DNA of 64,000 bases from Fennellomyces sp. T-0311 (Eukaryota; Mucoromycota; Mucoromycetes; Mucorales; Lichtheimiaceae): positions 434,001 through 498,000 of the forward strand of contig JALLLT010000022.1 of assembly GCA_025266875.1 (NCBI GenBank). The letters run 5' to 3'. A program made the translations under genes and the position numbers. The notes beneath the pieces are model-generated. The model was given only the letters and a program-made list of their open reading frames with translations. It was not told where the DNA came from and searched no databases. Positions 22,986 to 34,847 of the stretch are shown here, in pieces (within the stretch, counting starts at the first letter, position 1; every line of letters starts with the position of its first letter).

Positions 22986-24618
22986 ATGTTTGATAAGTAC
23001 AAATCACAATTCCGGCGCCTGCTATCAAAGAAACGGGATGACCATTACGAGTCTCAGAGCTTGTTGAGTAGCCACAGCATAGAACGACTGGAGGTCTATG
23101 CAGAAGGTAGTCAAGATGCCCACAACATCGTCTACTGGGTAATGTGGTTATGCATTTCGTTGGAGTTTTTTTTTTTTACTAAAAAAGTACAATTAGGTTT
23201 TTGTTATTTATGGAGTAGCAATGCTCCTTCCTTGGAATGGTAGAAGAAGCAATAATGAATGCATTCACGAACTTTTGAATCCTAAGTTTTTGCGAATTCA
23301 TAGTCTTCATTACGGCTTCCGAGTACTTTGCTAAGCGATTCGCAGGCACGTCATATGACGAAAACTTTCAAAACTATTTTTCAACCTACTTCACGGCAAC
23401 AAACTTGATTGTTTTCGCGTTTTTGTTATGGCGACAAAGCAAGGTAGGATTGAACGTTTTTTTTTTACGAAAAAAAGCCTGACCTTTTACATGTAGTCGT
23501 CAGCATTCCACATGGATGTCCTTTGGCCTGTCCTGATAAATACTGCCATTTTTGGTATCATGGCAACCACTGTGGCAACGTCAATGCAGGGGACAACATA
23601 TTTCGGATTCACCATGGCATTGTTGATTTTGACCGGAGCAACAACCAGTGTGTTTCAGATTGCCGTATTCGCAGAAGCCTGTCGACTCCCACCACGTTAT
23701 GTCCAAGCTGTCATGAGGTATGAAAGGAGAGGATTCCAACCAGTCGGAGGCGCTTTAACATGATGACACTTTAGTGGCCAAGGTGTTGCTGGTGTGGCAG
23801 TAGCGGTTGCATCGATTTTGAGTGCCTTTGCAGGATCGGCAACAGAAGCACCGGATGAAGCAGCAGTAACCCGATCAGCATTTCTTTACTTTATGGCAGC
23901 ATTTGGAATCACCGTAGCAGCACTTATAGGACGAGTGATAGTCACCCGACAACCATTCTATATCCGGCAAATGAACGTGGACCCCGCGATTCTGACCAAC
24001 TCGGTTGTAGACGAAGAAGTAGATGACGAACAGCAATTCTTCAGCAATGACGAAGCGGAACTATCAATTCGGGCGATTGTTGGAAAATCATCCAAACTGG
24101 TGTTTGCAGTCGGCTACATCTTTGTCATTACGCTTATGCTATTCCCATCCATCACAGCCTTGATCAAGTCGGTATCACGGCATGCGCCACAAGTACAAGG
24201 CAATCGATTCTTTGACGACGACGTATTTGTTGCGTTCCACTTTGTCCTTTTCAATGTCGGCGACTGGGTCGGACGAACATTACCGATCTTCAAGAGCATG
24301 CGGACGTTCAAACCCAACTTGCTGATGATGTTCACGTTGCTGCGAACAATCTTTGTGCCGACCTTTTTGTTCTGCAATGTGGTGGCATCGGATCGCAAAC
24401 TGCCGGTCTTGATTGACAATGACGTGGTTTATTTCCTGCTTGTCTGGATATTTGCTGTCAGTAACGGCTGGTTGGGCAGTTTAACAATGATGGCAGCTCC
24501 TCAACAGGTCACGAGCGCGGCCGAGAAATCGTTGGTTGGAAGTGTAATGAGCTTCTCTCTTGTAGTTGGATTAGCGATTGGTGGCAGTATGAGTTTTCTT
24601 GTGCGGTGGATGGTATGA
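22986..24618 (+). CDS. Equilibrative nucleoside transporter (ENT/SLC29 family)
   Basis: Five exons (22986-23138, 23197-23239, 23304-23443, 23497-23717, 23775-24618) give 466 residues, normal for the family. The first membrane helix carries the ENT signature GVAMLLPWN followed by VFITASEYF. Later helices include MALLILTGATTSVFQIAVF, SGQGVAGVAVAVASIL and FHFVLFNVGDWVGRTLP, all typical ENT landmarks (the last matches the conserved FN..D..GR motif). About eleven membrane segments and a central acidic loop (DEEVDDEQQ) are visible. ENTs move nucleosides or bases down their gradient. Plasma-membrane versus vacuolar (Fun26-like) location cannot be told from sequence. Confidence 0.9.
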
Positions 24619-24902
24619 AAGGAATTACCCACAAGTCGATGAATAAACAACGTTTCACCGACATTGGTGTCCGACGGTTGCGCTTGGTATTGCTCTTTAA
24701 TCTGGTAGAATAATTCACAGTGCGGCGAATTATTCTAAAAATCTTCGTGTTACCCGCCTCCTAACTTATTACTACGGTGCTGTGGGTGTCTAAAGTCGGT
24801 TTGAGAGCAATTCGGATGTCTTAGTGCCCAATGCCTGCATTTGTTTATTGAATGCGGGAGGGCTGGTGATCTCGTAAATTTAATGCATGAAGAAAAAAGA
24901 AA

Positions 24903-25319
24903 ATGACAACCCTTTGTTTCTCGATGAGTTCACCTTTCTTTAGTAGTGGTTTGGCCATGTGGTCGCCCGCTCCCGTAGCTAACCGCTCGCTCATAACTGC
25001 AACGGTAACGCCGACACCTCTCATCACTATGCCTGTATCATCGTTTCATCACAAACCGGTTTACGACCCGCCAGCTTGTCTTGTCTGCGGCTTGCCCCAC
25101 CCCGTTCATGAAAGTTCTTCGTATTTGCTCAACGATCAAAGTACCATATCCACACCCGAACCCAACATCATTACGCCGCACGAGGTCGTTGTTTTCCGAC
25201 GACGTTCGCAAGGGCGATCCTCGATCTTAGCTAGTTGTGCTTATTATATCCGAAGCCTGTGGAAACGATTTGTGTACCAAAAACGGCTTATCCATCCCGC
25301 CAAACGACGCTATCGTTGA
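24903..25319 (+). CDS. Small hypothetical protein with a CxxC motif
   Basis: A 138-residue intronless frame. It contains PACLVCGLPHPVHESS (about residue 57), a possible half zinc site, and a strongly basic C-terminus (YQKRLIHPAKRRYR). No homolog is recognised and no signal peptide or membrane helix is clear. It lies between two solid genes, 285 nt after the transporter and 170 nt before the stop of the convergent Sld2-like gene, a spacing that suits a real small gene here. ATGs at 24903 and 24924 are alternative starts. Confidence 0.45.
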   Translation: MTTLCFSMSSPFFSSGLAMWSPAPVANRSLITATVTPTPLITMPVSSFHHKPVYDPPACLVCGLPHPVHESSSYLLNDQSTISTPEPNIITPHEVVVFRRRSQGRSSILASCAYYIRSLWKRFVYQKRLIHPAKRRYR

Positions 25320-25489
25320 ATAATATTAACACTCAATATACCTCATTTACTCAACTATTAACGGAGACAGGCCGCTTTATTATGTGTCGAAGCAAAGGGG
25401 GAGGGATATGTGCGATGTTTTTTTCAAAAGGATAATTATTTACATGAGTTTTGAGGGGGAGGGCGGGGGGAGAGAGGATGAAACTACAA

Positions 25490-26590
25490 TCAATTCACAG
25501 CGGTTGCAGTTGGGGTAGCAACTTTATCCAAGTCAGGTGCTGAGGAAGCAGGGCTCTCTGGTGGCGAAGGTTTAGGTTTTGGCATACCCAATGTACCGGC
25601 AGCGAGCTGTTCACGCAATCGAGCGCGTCTCTCGGGATTATTCCTCAGCAGACCTGTATCCGTGCTCTGAACAAGCGGTGCGTATGTTCGTCGGGACATG
25701 ATAAAGTCGTCAGCTCCATCCAAAGTGGTTGCAGCAACCAACTGCAGTGGCTTGTCAGTCTCCTTTTCCTGGTCCGTGTCGCGTTTGGCCTGGCGTTCGG
25801 CAAGCAGTGCTGGCGTCAAGGTATCGTAATTTCTAGGCAAGTACGCATCCATCATGGCTCTCATCTTGCGGCGGCCTTCCTTGAGCCTATCATCCTGCAG
25901 TCTTCTCTTTTGGGGCCGTTGGGTATTCTTTTTTGTGTAGGCCGCCAGCGGTCCTAATCCTTCCGCATTGACCCAGTTTTCGTTGCCAGGCTGATCGTTG
26001 AACAGATCATCCAACGTATCTTCTGAACCCTTAGTCTGCTTTTCATCCTGCTGTTCCACTGAGGATTCCTCAGTTTGTTGCGATGCTTGGCCCGATTCTT
26101 TGCGTCGTCGCAATTCGGATACAGAAATATCCAACCAGAACGCCTCATTGGCAAGCTCTTCGGGTACATCTCCTTCGTCTTCGTCTTCCTCTTGGACTTT
26201 GGGCTTCGGTTTGGCGTTGGTGAAAAGTAGAGGCCGTGGTCGATATTCAGTAACGTTGCGTTGGGATGTGCGCATGAGATTGTTGTGTGGTGATCGTGGG
26301 TGACTGGGTGAATGGACGAATTCGACACGTTGCGGACTGGGCTTTGTTGTCTCTGCTTCCTGTAACTTTTTCTTTAACCGATTGTAATATAGGTAGCATT
26401 TTTCTGCACTGCGATTAGTTCAAAAGTTGCCCTGAATTGGGTGGCACTTACCAACGTCAGGGCGACTTTGAACATCTTCAATGGTCGGTTTGCGATTGTG
26501 CTTCTCCTTGAACCTGCGCTCCCAGCCCAGCAATTTGGCCTTTTGAGAAGTAACAGCTTCCTGCAGTTTCTCAATGGAGGTTTCGGCCAT
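25490..26590 (-). CDS. SLD2: Sld2/Drc1-like DNA replication regulator
   Basis: Two exons (26452-26590, 25490-26403) encode 350 residues. The N-terminus matches the Sld2/Drc1 (RecQ4-like) motif: KLLGWERRFKEKHNRKPTIE (about 20-39), then CYLYYNRLKKKLQ after the 48-nt intron. Sld2 is phosphorylated by S-phase CDK and then binds Dpb11 to start replication. Candidate CDK sites such as KPSPQR and HPRSPH follow the N-terminal motif. The remainder is acidic and low complexity with a basic cluster (KKNTQRPQKRRLQDDRLK), as in other fungal Sld2 proteins, which diverge fast outside the N-terminus. No helicase domain is present. Confidence 0.8.
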
Positions 26591-26788
26591 TTTTTACGGG
26601 ATAGTAAAAGGAAGGTATGGCAAAAAACATAACTGTATGCTCCTAATTTTCAAGCGGAGCCTTGTTGTGATACGCGCCACCGTCTGCGATACACACTTAT
26701 ATTTTGCTGCTTGGAGAATGCGAGAAAGAAATAGATTGAGGGTTGGCATGGATATATATAAACTAAGCATTACACACAACAAACACGT

Positions 26789-28560
26789 TTATGTGGCTCC
26801 TCTCCGGTTGGAGACTTTGCCGATGGCGCTCGGTGGACGTAACCCTGTGGGTCGTGTTTTGCCTGCAGCCGAAGGTGGACGCGCAATGCGGCTGTTGTTG
26901 TTGTTGTTACTGTTGCTATTGTTATTACTCTCCACCTTGTCTCCTCGTCTAGCCTCGGGCGATGAACCAAAAACACTGTTCCGTGGTCCTCCTGTGGGAG
27001 TTGGACTACGGATCCCCATGCGCGAATTTGACGTAGTAAACGGCGAACGAGGTCGAATATTCGAACGCGCGGGACTCAAGGTAGGCGATCGTGGTTCTGG
27101 AGATGCGACATTGCGTGGGGCCGGAATATGACTAGCTCTTGAAGGTAGACGAGTGCTGGACAGACCCGTTGAGCGCGAAGAAGTGACCAATTGAGGCTTG
27201 GGAGCTGATCTTGTCGAGGGCAGAGGCACGTGGGTTGCTCGCTTTGCCAATCGAGAGCCGTTCCCACCACCTATCCTTGACGAAGATCGGAATTCGCTGG
27301 TTTCTCGTCGCAAACCTGATCCAGTGCTGTTGCTGTTGCTGTTGGGTATCGAGCTAGCCCTTGAGTTTGCTCTGGGAATAGACGTGGCGTTGGAGGATGC
27401 TTGGCTGCTCGATGCTGAATAGTCGCTAAGTCGGCTATGCGATCGAGATGAATTCGACGTGGTGCTTTCTGAAGGATAAATCATGGGAGTCATGCCATAA
27501 CGGGCATATCCGCCTCCCGTCGTGATCGTCGATTGCGATGTTAAGCTGTTTTCGCTGCTTAAACTGTCTGAACGTTGTGTTTTGATGCGATGGCCGGAGG
27601 ATGAGAAGCGTGACGGTGGACGGAGACGCGACTGTGCCGTTCTCGACGAAGCGTTTGACAAGGTCTCCAGTTTCTCCTCTAAAAAGGCCCCCCGCATTAG
27701 TTCGAAGGCAATCAAACGCACACCATCCTTTTTAAAATACCAGTGCTGCTTTCAGGGGACCAATTCATCAGCTCTTCGTCGTCATTGGCGCTCTATATTT
27801 AAATAGTGCGTTTGAGCGACCAAAATGAAATGGCACTTTCAATCCGGGCTACCTTACCATCTTGCCCATCCCAATAAACTCGCTTTCATCAAAGGGCCCA
27901 TCTATCGAAAGCACTTCGTGACCCGAGCGATCATTTGACAGCTTATCGTCCTTCGCCAAAGCGGACGGCCGAAAATTCGCCAGATTCTATCAAGATTGCT
28001 GCAGTCAGCACTTGCTTGTCCTCCATTCACCACACACACACTCTCTCTCTCTCCTTGTTTACATCATTCATCTTCCAGAAATCATCTGCGGAGTCGTCCA
28101 GATCCAAATCTGCTAAATTCGGCAGGTCTGTTTCGTCGTCTACTTGGACCGTAAAGTTGTTTTTGATTAAATCGTCCAAGTTGACGCTATCACCCGAGCT
28201 GACTGACGATATTGACTCTGGACGTCCGTTTTGCAATCGTCGTGACGATTTCCCAATGGGAATACTATTTCATGATTTTGTTGTTAATTGGCTTCTTGGC
28301 AACCTTTGAATATCAAAAAAATACCCATTGTTGTCCTCATCGACAATCGTATATGTTTCTTCTTTCTCCTCACCGCCATTGACTCGTTCTTGTCTGTAAC
28401 CCGGGACGCTCATGAGCCAACCGTGAACATTTGTTTGACCTTGCGATGGGTCCGCTGCTGCCGTCGGAGATCCGAGCCTTCCTGTTGATTGAGCAGTAGC
28501 GGATGCAGTCTTACGCTCCCTGTTGAGTCCAAAGAAGCGAAGATTCGGAGATTGCGTCAT
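26789..28560 (-). CDS. Ser/Arg/Pro-rich protein with three SxIP-like motifs (candidate microtubule plus-end tracker)
   Basis: Four exons (28304-28560, 28063-28264, 27858-27986, 26789-27745) close to 514 residues. The ordered part is the first half and includes DEDNNGYFFDIQR, an acidic LADLDLDDSADDFWK block and WYFKKDGVRLIAFELMRGAF. The second half is basic, Ser/Pro-rich and disordered. Within it are TSIP, SSIP and SHIP, all fitting the SxIP motif by which many proteins bind EB1 and ride growing microtubule ends. The tail is Asn-rich. The family is not recognised. Exon 2 follows a very short (39 nt) intron with an atypical GTTGCC donor, so that junction is less certain; the 112-nt third intron is long for this locus. 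Confidence 0.65.
28031..28053. repeat. (CA)n/(CT)n microsatellite in an intron
   Basis: A run of CA dinucleotides passes directly into CT dinucleotides. It lies within the second intron of the SxIP-motif gene, in the intron's 5' part on the minus strand. Confidence 0.9.
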
Positions 28561-29711
28561 AAGAGTTGGAGGGAAAAGAAATAAGAGACAAAAGGTGAAA
28601 GGGGAAAGGGCAAAAAGCAAAGCGTAAAATAAAAAATTACAACATACAAAAAAAAGGAGCCAGCCGCACAACACCAAAAGCAAACGCTGCTTTTGTATCG
28701 GAATCATTCTCCTGACCCGGCAACACGCAATTCTTTTCGCCGGCTATTAACAACTCCAATAACCATGGCAACTTGGCCGTTGCCATGACCACATACTTTC
28801 TTTGTGGGGTCTCCCAAGGTCTTTTTTTACACCGTTTATAAAAAAGAGAAGGCCATCGGTTCTAAAAAAAATAAGGGAGTACTTGCATAGATCTTTTTTA
28901 GCTTTACAAAGTTGCAATGTAGTCTTTTCCAACATGGGTTTGTTTTCGCTGCCCTGATAAGGAAAGTAGACCATCGCATGGTCAGAGTAAATAGCGGTTT
29001 GTTATAAAAGGACCGTCGCAACGATGCATGGTCATTGGTTTCAGATTTCCGTGATGCTTTCCGGTGTTCCACATCCGCTTTGGTCACACAACGCATGGTG
29101 TCCCTGCTTGTTTCACCAGATTCCGTGCCCTTTCTTTAGATCTTGGTGTGAGTAACCATGCCACCAAAAAGACGGTCTGGTTCTATTAGCTACGTAATTA
29201 GCTTCCTAATATATTTAATACGTATGTTTTCGTTTTGGCAGAAAAGGACATGTCTTTTGACAGTACGTATATGCAAGACCCCACTTTTTACAGTAGATGC
29301 TTGTAGAAGAAGCAGCAGGATTATAATCCATGTAGACAGTTTGCATGCACATTTCTTGACATCGCACACACAGCTTGCGGATTATTAACTAAAACGTCCG
29401 TTGCTATGCTATGTAAGTGGGGTTTGGACCACAAAGTGTCAATCGCATTCTCCCCTTTCCTGCAAGTTAATACGCATCATCGATGCACCAGCCTCCCGCC
29501 ACTTTGAGTGGTGCCCTTTCTTGCTCCTTTCAACATGGCATTAGAGTGCATAGCAACATGCATAAGCGTTTTTTCTTCCTCTTGCCAATTCATTTTGGGG
29601 TGGAAAGTTCTTTTTTTAAAGCAGACAGAACTTTGCCCCGCACCGCTATGAATTTTTTACAGTCACTGCTTGAAAAATGACACAAGCTTCGACTTTACCT
29701 GGATCTTGATC
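28561..29711. other. Divergent intergenic region upstream of ELP3
   Basis: About 1.15 kb between the starts of the SxIP-motif gene and ELP3. Only short random frames are present. It must hold both promoters, but no motif stands out. Confidence 0.45.
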
Positions 29712-31744
29712 ATGTCGACAAAGACCAAGAAAGGTAAATACATGCACTGCTGCAGCGATCCATACGACTAATTGCTTTTATAGGACCCACTCAGGTTAGA
29801 ACACGATCACCATTAATCATTTTTTATAGCTAATCCATTTTTCGACTGCGGTATTATAGCATGAGCTGATGGTCAAAACCTGTGCAGAAATCGTCAATGA
29901 ACTTATTTCAGCAACGGAAACGGGCAAGGACGTCAACTTGAATGGACTAAAGAACCGAGTTGCCCGAAAGAACAAGATGCAGAACCTTCCAAAGCTCGTT
30001 GATATCATTGCAGCGATTCCTGATCAACATCGTGCTGCACTTTTGCCGAAACTCAAAGCAAAGCCGATCCGTACGGCGTCGGGCGTAGGTTTGGTTTTGC
30101 AATGTAGAATGAATTGTTATTGACGCTATATTGATAGATTGCTGTGGTGGCTGTCATGTGCAAGCCGCATCGATGCCCGCATATTGCAATGACAGGAAAT
30201 ATCTGCGTGTAAGTTGGATATGTCGATGTTTTCGAAAGCGATATTGAGCTATGTGTGTGCAGATACTGTCCCGGTGGTCCTGATTCCGATTTCGAATACT
30301 CGACACAGTCATATACGGGCTATGAACCCACATCCATGCGAGCCATCCGTGCCAGATACGACCCCTACGAGCAGGCACGCGGTCGTGTGGAGCAGTTGAG
30401 GAGCTTGGGCCATTCGGTGGATAAGGTCGAATATATTCTTATGGGCGGCACATTTATGTCCATGCAAGAAGAGTATCGTAACTGGTTCATTGCCAATTTG
30501 CACGACGCACTTACGGGCCATTCGAGCAACGATGTGGATGAGGCAGTGAGGTATGTACATCTATCCGGTTACTCGGGAGACTGGTCATTTATCAGCGTTT
30601 GCAGGTACTCGCAACAAAGTGTGACAAAGTGCATCGGCATCACCATCGAAACGCGCCCCGATTACTGTCTGAAGCCCCATTTGAGTCAAATGCTGCGCTA
30701 CGGCTGCACACGTCTCGAGATTGGTGTGCAGAGTGTGTATGAGGATGTTGCCAGGGATACCAATCGGTAATGCGGTCACTCAGATGAAGCAGGGAAAAGG
30801 CTTACCATATAAATGCAATAGTGGCCATACTGTCAAGGCGGTATGCGAATCTTTCCAGCTGGCCAAGGACGCCGGCTTCAAGGTTGTTTCGCACATGATG
30901 CCTGATCTTCCAAACGTCGGTATGGAGCGTGACATGGAACAATTCAAGGAGTACTTTGAAAACCCTGATTTCCGTTCGGACGGTCTCAAGATCTACCCCA
31001 CACTGGTTATTCGCGGCACTGGTCTCTACGAATTATGGCGAACAGGCCGATATCAAAACTACACTCCCAACGCATTGGTTGATATCGTCGCACGTATTCT
31101 CGCGCTGGTACCTCCATGGACGCGTATCTACCGTGTACAGCGCGATATCCCCATGCCGTTGGTGACGTCTGGCGTCGAACACGGCAACTTGCGCGAGCTG
31201 GCGTTGAACCGTATGAAGGATCTGGGTACTGAGTGTCGCGACGTTCGTACGCGAGAAGTCGGCATCACTGAAATCCACCACAAGATCCAACCTGATCAAG
31301 TTGAATTGATTCGACGCGACTACACGGCTAACGGTGGTTGGGAAACGTTCTTGTCCTACGAGGATCCTCACCAAGACATTTTGGTCGGTTTGTTGCGTCT
31401 GCGCAAATGCTCTCCGCAAACGTTCCGTCCTGAGCTGACTTCAGCGGGTCAAACTTCGATTGTTCGCGAGCTTCACGTGTACGGCTCGGTAGTGCCGATG
31501 CATGACCGAGACCCCACAAAGTTCCAGCATCAAGGCTTCGGTACCCTTTTGATGGAGGAGGCCGAGAGAATTGCTAGAGAAGAGCATGGCAGCGTCAAGC
31601 TGAGTGTTATTTCTGGCGTGGGTGTGCGTCATTATTATGCCAAGCTTGGATATCATTTGGATGGTAAGTTGCTGCGGATTGGGGCGATGCGTGCGTGGCT
31701 GATATGGTTGTGTAGGACCGTACATGTCCAAGATGCTTGTTTAA
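29712..31744 (+). CDS. ELP3: ELP3, Elongator catalytic subunit (radical SAM / KAT)
   Basis: Eight exons (29712-29733, 29784-29794, 29860-30084, 30138-30208, 30263-30550, 30605-30766, 30822-31663, 31716-31744) give 549 residues, near the usual 550-560. The radical SAM domain has the cysteine cluster [17 protein letters not shown] and MGGTFMS. The C-terminal GNAT acetyltransferase domain has [18 protein letters not shown] and [20 protein letters not shown]. Elp3 forms the carbonylmethyl group on wobble uridine 34 of tRNAs within the Elongator complex, and both active regions look intact. Exon 2 is an 11-nt micro-exon coding for part of GPTQ, with canonical flanking splice sites. The first coding exon is 22 nt. 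Confidence 0.95.
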
Positions 31745-31781
31745 AGAAAAAGTACCATATAGTTTACCCCCATCCACCTTG

Positions 31782-31797
31782 TATATATATATATAAA
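31782..31797 (+). promoter_or_regulatory. TATA-like element upstream of the tail-anchored protein gene
   Basis: A TATATATATATATAAA tract lies 89-104 nt upstream of the ATG at 31886, inside the 141-nt gap after the ELP3 stop. Position and form suit a core promoter, but a simple TA repeat in a short spacer is an alternative. Confidence 0.4.
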
Positions 31798-31885
31798 ACA
31801 GCGCATCACACAAAACCCGTCTTTTTTATTGGATGCACGTTTGGACCCGAAATTCAGTTTGTCTCTTTCTCCACTTCTTCTCAAA

Positions 31886-34380
31886 ATGGGCAAAGACGAC
31901 GAGGCTGACAAGAAGCCTCTCACGAACTTTAGTTTCAAACCAAACCCGCCACGAAGATTCGGAGTGCTGTCTGCTTCAACCAGCTCAGAAGTAAATGCAA
32001 ACACCGTTGAACTTGTGCAAAAAGGCAAACACACAAAATCAAAGCAAAAGCAACAACCATCGAAGCCACTATGGAACACTGGAGGTAGCAGCATCAACAC
32101 GAATCCAACGCAGCTTCTTGCGTCGTTGGACCGAATGAGTAAAGGCACCACACCACCGGTCGCTATCAAAGTCGAAGATACGGGGATCAAGCCTTTTCCG
32201 CGACGAAACAACGAGATACGATCCACTGCGACGAAACTTGCGTCGATTGAGCTTCCAAAGAAAAAAGAAACATCATCAACACCGCCGTTTGCGGATACCA
32301 AGCCGTTTACGGTGCCGAAGCGACTACAGCACGAAGGACTACGTTTCAAATCGCCAGAATGCCCTCCAGCACTTCAAGCACGGCGTGCGGGTTTGTTCAA
32401 GAGAAATGATCGCGAAGAAAACCCATTGTCCGAGTACGCGGTGACGGGTTACAGACCCGATACACCACGTTACAAGCAAGAGCCAGCATTTGAGTATGAT
32501 TGCAAGCTGTCGGGCCACTTACATCTACCGGAAGCTTCGTGTTCGACAATACAAGATGGTGGAGCACCAGTTTACCCTCTCCCCACGGCATTCGATGCTC
32601 CTTCGTGCAATCCATTTGACGAACATCATGAAAATGCATACGATCGCAAGCATCGACATGCATTATCGGCGCCGTCTTCGCAACAACAGCAACCATCCCG
32701 TCCGTCCATCGCTATCAGAAAGAATGAGCCATCCGATATCGATGATGATTATATCGATCAACTTGTGAAAGCGTGCAAAGAAAAGTTGACAACAAGTAAT
32801 CGAGCGCATGCCATAGCTACGGACCAGATTCAATCACTCGAGACAACGGTCAATGCTCAGCAGCGAACCATACAAGAAAGTGAAGCTCGGTCGAACGATA
32901 TGTCGCGTTGGATACAAACAATGATGTCAAGGCAGCACCGATTCGATCAAACGTAACTAATAAACATCACGTATAACCTGGGGCACTAATATTCTAGTAG
33001 TGTTATGAGCTTGCGTGGCCGATACGATGCGTTTCATTCCGTCATGAAAGACTTGGAAAAGCTTGCACAAACCTCAAATGAGACCAAAGTTGCCAATGCC
33101 AAAGCATTCGAAGAGTTTGAGCAGCACTATTGCAACACTTGTAAGACATACACCCTTTTTTGTTGTTGTTGTTGTTGTTGTTCAAGTTATTCAACTACCA
33201 TACAGTACGGGATCAATTGCACGTGTTGGAGCACCAAACTGAAGATATGCACTCAAGCTTTGCCTCATTGCGATCGGAACAACAGAGTATGAAGGAATTG
33301 ACCCTGTCGCTATCAGAAGAATGCGGTGCATATCGCTTGACATTGGGTACGTAGTATATCGCTTTATGTTATTAGGACGAATCGTACGAAAATGGGTTCC
33401 CTTATATAGGCGAATGTCAAGCGCAATGCCAACTCCATCTGACTATGGTTGATGACCTCAAAGAAGGAACAAGACAAGTGCATCAAGGGTTGGAAAACTG
33501 GAGTGTGATGTCCAATCAACTCAAAAATGAGATTGCTGCGAACAAATTTGCTTACCAGGAGCTGGAAGAAAAGTGGACATCCATGAAATCAATGCAAGTT
33601 TCTTTTACAGCACGCTATAAGTATATGTTAATTGAGATTTCTTTTTTAATGATAGAATTTCCGAGATTGAAAATGCGTTGAATGATTCAGTTGCTAAAAG
33701 CTCTGGGCGAGATAACACCGTAGATGCACAAGCAACGTTAGTGTGAATGATTTTTTTCTTGTATGGAGTGCATTGTTTGAGATTTGCTTTTGAGATATTT
33801 AGGTTAGCGGATGTAGCGGATAAGCACACGGAAACATGCAAGCTTTATGAGCAAACCATCAGTGACTTGGAAGTGGAGCTGAAGGTACCATTGGCAGCTT
33901 TCTTTTATAAACGTTTCTTTGATACATGCGGTTATCTTAGAGCACCAAAAAAGACTTTGAGCGCACAAAGTCAAGGTATGTAGATTATCTTCAAACACTT
34001 TATTGCTGCTTACTAAGAGGGCTGACAGATATGAGAACGAAGTTCAGGGTTTAAAGAACGAAAATAATGCTCTGATGCGCCACAGCAGTGCGTTGGCGGA
34101 AGAACTCTCTCGCGAAAAAGAGCGGTACGTACTGGCTGTAGTTTTAGCTACATTCGCGCTGCTAATTACAGCGATCCACAGATGCAAGCGCTTGGAAGAC
34201 GAAGCCGAAAAGCGACAAAGAATTGTTCCCGCAGCCAAACCGTACCCCATAAGTAGCCAGGGTAGTACTGGTACGACCGGTTCTCAAACGAAGGCATCGA
34301 CGACCCGCAACAAGGCACATTGGATGATATTTGTTGCTACGATATTTGCATTAATGTGTAGTATAGCGATCAAACCTTGA
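31886..34380 (+). CDS. Coiled-coil protein with C-terminal membrane anchor
   Basis: Nine exons (31886-32952, 33001-33140, 33206-33346, 33410-33620, 33656-33736, 33803-33884, 33941-33975, 34020-34124, 34182-34380) close to 686 residues. The first 290 are basic and disordered. Residues about 300-600 are heptad-rich ([40 protein letters not shown]). The chain ends in one hydrophobic segment ([19 protein letters not shown]), a classic tail anchor that would place the coiled coil in the cytosol on ER, nuclear-envelope or mitochondrial membranes. No family is recognised. Intron 4 as drawn is only 35 nt; an alternative splice there (donor after 33597) also keeps frame. The last intron is 57 nt and stop-free. 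ELP3 ends 141 nt upstream. Confidence 0.65.
33161..33182. repeat. (TGT)n triplet repeat in an intron
   Basis: Seven TGT units lie inside the second intron (33141-33205) of the tail-anchored coiled-coil gene, where they lengthen the intron relative to its neighbours. Confidence 0.9.
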
Positions 34381-34420
34381 AACTTGCGAGCACCCTTTGC
34401 CAAAGTGTAGTACCATTTCA

Positions 34421-34847
34421 ATGACGTTGCGCAGTAGTAGTATGCCAAGGTAGGCTACTCTCCATATTTGACTGTGAGTATTATTTTTCGTAACCCAAAT
34501 GATCCGCAGAACGAAGCAGATCAAGCAAGAAAAAAGCGACGATGACCTTCAGCTTGAAGAACCTCTGAAAAAGCGTCGGAAACGAGTAAGAGGGCATATC
34601 TCTCGGACAATGACATATTTTAACCGCTTTCTTTGTTAGACTCTCATACGGAAACGGGTATTATTATGAGCGTGCATAAGCACAAAAAAAGCTGAACGGA
34701 TAAATAGCCTCCACCGGAAAAAGCCATCTCAGTGCACTCGGATGATGATCCAGAGAAAGAAATCCAAGCATTGATTGCATCAGTGGATCCTTACAAGGTG
34801 AAGCTTTGTCTCAAGCTGTTCACGGCGATGTGTAACAGGACCATTAA
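34421..34847 (+). CDS. Small basic protein with nuclear-localisation-like cluster
   Basis: Five small exons (34421-34449, 34510-34585, 34640-34657, 34708-34797, 34839-34847) close to 73 residues. Exon 3 is 18 nt. The product begins MTLRSSSMPRTKQIKQ, has a strong basic cluster (KKRRKR then IRKRPPP) and an acidic HSDDDPEKEIQALIASVDPY segment. No family is recognised. The four introns are 41-60 nt with GT..AG ends and CTAAC-like branch sites. Without the last splice the frame would run to 35067 and overlap the kinesin-5 coding exons on the other strand, so the spliced end is preferred. The start lies only 40 nt after the previous gene's stop, which is odd for an independent promoter. Confidence 0.4.

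Noticed and set aside
34125..34181. Apparent extra membrane helix ([16 protein letters not shown]) in the tail-anchored gene.
   Set aside because: It corresponds exactly to a 57-nt segment with good splice sites (gtacgt ... cacag), so it is most likely an intron.
34442..34525. Histone H3 tail mimic: a reading MPRTKQ resembling the ARTKQ start of H3.
   Set aside because: An in-frame ATG lies 21 nt upstream (34421), so the motif would be internal, and it has Pro instead of Ala at the critical position. A chance resemblance is more likely.
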